From assembly GCA_964577825.1 (NCBI GenBank), contig CAZOBJ010000056.1, positions 1 to 20,527 on the forward strand: DNA of 20,527 nucleotides. Direction: 5' to 3'. The notes beneath the pieces were generated by a model, which worked only from the letters and a program-made list of their open reading frames with translations, did not search any database and was not told the DNA's origin. Below, piece by piece: positions 20,406-20,527 of this stretch. Source of the DNA: CAZOBJ01 sp964577825 (GTDB lineage Bacteria > Planctomycetota > SZUA-567 > JAFGNG01). Each line of letters starts with the position of its first letter. Within the stretch, counting starts at the first letter, position 1. The position numbers were made by a program, and so were the translations under genes.

Positions 20406-20527
20406 CTACACCTCCGGCAGGGCGGCCATGGACCGTTCGATGGCGTCCTTGGGATAGGCGTAGTCCTCGAGCTGGCCGGCGAAGTACTTGTCGTAGCTGG
20501 CGAGATCCAGGTGGCCGTGGCCGGACA
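20406..20527 (-). CDS. trpB: TrpB2-type tryptophan synthase beta chain, C-terminal end (cut by window edge)
   Basis: The last 39 residues are visible: SGHGHLDLASYDKYFAGQLE then DYAYPKDAIERSMAALPEV and TAG at 20406-20408. 'SGHGH.D...YD.Y..G.L.DY.YP...I..ALA.LP.V' is the characteristic end of TrpB2/TrpB-like PLP enzymes, which condense indole (or indole from indole-glycerol phosphate) with serine to make tryptophan. The SGHGH glycine-rich stretch is near the PLP phosphate region of the fold. The PLP lysine and most of the enzyme lie outside the window, so activity cannot be checked. Codon use is GC-rich like the purC-pgi operon, showing that the chromosome resumes here after the accessory segment. 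Confidence 0.85.
   Translation of the reverse strand, partial: SGHGHLDLASYDKYFAGQLEDYAYPKDAIERSMAALPEV

Noticed and set aside
1..20527. CRISPR arrays, tRNA or rRNA genes, insertion sequences, integrase or transposase genes
   Set aside because: Looked for and not seen: no regularly spaced repeats, no tRNA cloverleaf, no transposase or integrase motifs.

Overview
The window is mostly very GC-rich bacterial chromosome with strong G/C third-position bias. Gene content suggests a free-living Gram-negative-like bacterium of the Planctomycetes/PVC type or a related candidate phylum such as Hydrogenedentota or Sumerlaeota. The grounds are a large secreted FnIII-metallopeptidase, an ECF sigma factor paired with a FecR-like protein, a TrpB2-type enzyme and Rhs/YD-like debris. 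This placement is inference; no rRNA, tRNA or single-lineage marker is visible. Housekeeping-style promoters share one design (TTGACN-like -35, 17-bp spacer, TAGAAT/TACAAT-like -10) and can be placed in front of several transcription units.

Left part (1-2100): the 5' part of a leftward GH20-like glycoside hydrolase gene with its own promoter. It is followed by a cluster of small, less GC-biased rightward genes (a 61-aa membrane or lipoprotein-like peptide, a 197-aa single-pass membrane protein, a 72-aa two-pass membrane protein). These are interleaved with two short decayed YD-repeat-like fragments and a 21-bp direct repeat. This looks like an accessory patch, possibly Rhs-locus debris.

Centre (2195-11295): a promoter and a tightly overlapping three-gene operon for exported proteins: a TPR protein (446 aa), a 1632-aa FnIII/HEXXH zinc-metallopeptidase-like protein, and a 399-aa exported protein with an acidic tail. 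The stop/start overlaps imply translational coupling and joint function at the cell surface. Next is a thioredoxin-CcdA/DsbD-like membrane thiol-disulfide transporter, then a perfect hairpin between convergent units.

Right-centre (11366-16643), all leftward: an ECF sigma factor with a FecR-like membrane protein under a clear promoter; and a purC - pgi - membrane-protein operon under another clear promoter.

Right part (about 16900-20300): a less GC-biased rightward accessory segment between purC and a trpB2-type gene. It holds a zinc-ribbon membrane protein whose C-terminal domain is split off by a +1 frameshift, a host-like C-terminal gene fragment, and then a HEPN-domain protein (RxxxxH motif) and a SIR2-like protein (GAGFS, FNYD, LHG motifs). 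HEPN RNases and SIR2 NADases are typical effectors of anti-phage abortive-infection systems, so the HEPN+SIR2 pair is the best candidate for an undescribed defence system here. The HEPN gene is preceded by a 9-codon ORF with its own ribosome binding site whose stop overlaps the HEPN start. The window ends in the 3' part of a leftward TrpB2-type gene with a hairpin terminator.
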